Origin: Desulfuromonadales bacterium
GTDB taxonomy: Bacteria > Desulfobacterota > Desulfuromonadia > Geobacterales > Pseudopelobacteraceae
Assembly (NCBI GenBank): GCA_013377095.1
Contig: JACAAY010000011.1
Location: forward strand, 1-64,000
Length of the DNA stretch: 64,000 bases
Direction: 5' to 3'
Shown here one piece after another: positions 62,695 through 64,000 of the stretch. Under the pieces are notes generated by a model. It saw only the letters and a list, made by a program, of their open reading frames with translations. It was not told the origin of the DNA and ran no database searches. Made by a program: the position numbers and the translations under genes. Within the stretch, counting starts at the first letter, position 1. Every line of letters begins with the position of its first letter.

Positions 62695-63612
62695 ATGTTT
62701 CTAAAATCCGTTATCAGTTCTACGATTATTCTCATCACCGTTCTCCTGGGCTGCGCACGTGGTGAAGAGATAAACCCCCTGGTTGGAAAAACCACTGATT
62801 TCATGCTCAGGTCCGCCGATCTTGAGCGCCTGATCAGTGGGCAGGCGCCGGAAACTCAGAAAAAGTTTCAGAACGACCCTGAACAGCGGCTTAACCTTGT
62901 CAGGCAACTGTTGACTCAAAAAGCTATTGTAGCAAAGGCCAGAAAAGAGGGTTTTGATAAGAAGCCGGATGTCAAGGAACAGCTCAGTTATGTAATAGAT
63001 GAATTTATTGCCCGTGAGTATCTGTACAAGGTTGTTGCTGCTACGGCCACCACACGGGAGGAGGATCTGAAAAAATATTTCAAGGAGAAGGGGAAAACAC
63101 TCCTTATCCCGGAGCAGATCAGGGTGCGCCATATCTTTTTTGAGGTGGCCAAGGATTTGAAGCCGGACGAAAGAAACAAGGTTTTGTCCAGGGCTGAGGC
63201 TACGTTGCAGCGACTTAAAAAGGGTGAAGATTTTGCAAAGCTGGCTCGTGAAGTGTCTGAAGACACTGATTCCGGCAAACAGGGTGGGGAGTTGGGAACG
63301 CTTTCCCCCGGCTCCACCAGCTCGGAGGATTTCGAAAAAGCCGCTTTTTCCCTCAAGGCGGGAGAAATGAGCGCCGTGGTATCCAGCCCCTACGGCTATC
63401 ACATTATCAGGGTGGATGAGCGCACGGAAAAACGTGCTGCCACCTTTGAGGAGTCAAGAGAGTATATTCGTGCCAACCTGCAACGGGAAGCCGAGAGAAT
63501 AAAGGTACAGGAATTCATTGACCAGGCAACGAAAGAGGCCGGGCTTGAGCTGTTTACGGAAAAGATTACCGGTAAAGCGGAAGGAGGTTCTAAAAATGAC
63601 GATAAGAAGTAA
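62695..63612 (+). CDS. Parvulin-type peptidyl-prolyl isomerase lipoprotein
   Basis: A 305-residue lipoprotein (lipobox LLGC), with a SurA/PrsA-like N-terminal chaperone domain (about 30-150) and a PpiC parvulin domain (about 150-250, IRVRHIFFEV, GGELGTLSPGS, YGYHIIRVDE). It likely folds outer-membrane or exported proteins. The small proline-rich gene starts before its stop. Confidence 0.92.
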   Translation: MFLKSVISSTIILITVLLGCARGEEINPLVGKTTDFMLRSADLERLISGQAPETQKKFQNDPEQRLNLVRQLLTQKAIVAKARKEGFDKKPDVKEQLSYVIDEFIAREYLYKVVAATATTREEDLKKYFKEKGKTLLIPEQIRVRHIFFEVAKDLKPDERNKVLSRAEATLQRLKKGEDFAKLAREVSEDTDSGKQGGELGTLSPGSTSSEDFEKAAFSLKAGEMSAVVSSPYGYHIIRVDERTEKRAATFEESREYIRANLQREAERIKVQEFIDQATKEAGLELFTEKITGKAEGGSKNDDKK

Positions 63613-63892
63613 ACGACCCCTGGGCCTGAGGGTTCTCATGCGAACGGTATTGATCTCGCTGGTCTGTGTGTTGCTGGCGGGATACTGTCGTGCCGAACCG
63701 GGTGCGACCGATCCCGGCGATGACACGGCCGCGTCTCCGGAACAGGGGACTGGAGCATCCCCGGATTCACCATCCCAGGCAGTTGAAGTTCCTGCCTTCG
63801 TACAAACACCGTCGAACCCGGTGCAAACTCCACAGCAGCCCCCGGAGGACACTCAACCTCCACCCGATCCAACCATCCCGCAGGAGCCCTAG
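63596..63892 (+). CDS. Small proline-rich secreted protein
   Basis: A 98-residue protein with a signal sequence (LISLVCVLLAGYCRA) and a low-complexity Pro/Ser/Asp-rich mature part (PVQTPQQPPEDTQPPPDPT). ATG 63596 has GGAAGGAGG upstream and overlaps the end of the isomerase gene. No domain recognised; it is probably unstructured. Confidence 0.65.
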   Translation: MTIRSKRPLGLRVLMRTVLISLVCVLLAGYCRAEPGATDPGDDTAASPEQGTGASPDSPSQAVEVPAFVQTPSNPVQTPQQPPEDTQPPPDPTIPQEP

Positions 63893-63944
63893 CCTCCTGC
63901 CCAACAAGCCGGCGATGGTACATCCAAGGTATGCACTTTCAGAT

Positions 63945-63984
63945 ACATAAAAAGCCCACCTGATAAACGGTGGGCTTTTTATGT
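63945..63984. terminator. Strong bidirectional terminator
   Basis: A 16-bp perfect stem (ACATAAAAAGCCCACC with its complement) and an 8-nt loop TGATAAAC. Runs of A before and T after make it effective in both directions. It closes the isomerase operon. Confidence 0.95.
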
Positions 63985-64000
63985 ACTACCTCAACTGCGA

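Noticed and set aside
1-64000. tRNA or rRNA genes and CRISPR arrays
   Set aside because: I saw no cloverleaf, rRNA or regularly spaced repeat-spacer pattern in the intergenic regions.

Overview
The window looks like chromosomal DNA from an anaerobic deltaproteobacterium of the Geobacter/Pelobacter (Desulfuromonadales) group. This rests on gene content: a GlcF-like Fe-S protein, a cytosolic NiFe hydrogenase, a PilT with a companion GspE-family protein, OleC/OleD homologues, DUF4388 and roadblock signalling modules, and a GEMM-type (cyclic dinucleotide) riboswitch. The species assignment is an inference from family distribution, not from any database search.

1-9.6 kb, minus strand: the start of a biotin-type carboxyltransferase gene (cut by the window edge), an XRE-cupin regulator with candidate operators, a GlcF-like protein, then housekeeping genes trmFO, topA and dprA, a LysM envelope protein and a CpoB/YbgF lipoprotein. 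9.7-19.3 kb, plus strand: a U32 peptidase, an ArnT-like glycosyltransferase, an ArnB-like aminotransferase, dnaB, a GspE-family protein without a Walker A motif next to pilT, then moaC and mogA. 19.4-23.1 kb, minus strand: a small conserved gene and a tightly overlapping oleC-oleD-phosphopantetheinyl transferase operon without oleA or oleB beside it.

23.6-34.4 kb is a mixed region: a secreted Ig-like protein, an RRM protein, a VOC protein followed by the remnant of another, an Lpp-like lipoprotein beside an L,D-transpeptidase, a hybrid sensor kinase with a periplasmic binding domain, an amidohydrolase and several small proteins. 34.4-37.8 kb is an AT-richer accessory stretch: a lone ATPase, a TIR fragment, small secreted or membrane proteins, a DUF4160/DUF2442-like pair with a palindromic operator over its promoter, a repeated 41-bp block and a REP-like palindrome. 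37.8-42.7 kb holds a secreted phosphatase and two paralogous secreted YiiX-like cysteine hydrolases, with an orphan antitoxin, a protease remnant and a duplicated-motif protein between them.

42.8-49.5 kb is the most interesting unit. A GEMM-type riboswitch followed by an intrinsic terminator leads an apparent operon of histidine kinase, response regulator-DUF4388-roadblock fusion, a small cysteine-containing protein, NiFe hydrogenase small and large subunits, a ferredoxin fused to a related domain, and a maturation protease. The layout suggests cyclic-dinucleotide control of a cytosolic hydrogenase together with its own sensory proteins. 49.7-64 kb carries an SMR transporter, a phospholipase D-type synthase, a GT28 glycolipid synthase, a GH44 glycosidase with a CRP-like site, a GGDEF-EAL protein preceded by the decayed tail of a second EAL gene, a complete IS4-type element with an 11-bp target duplication, gluQ, ppnP and a parvulin lipoprotein operon.
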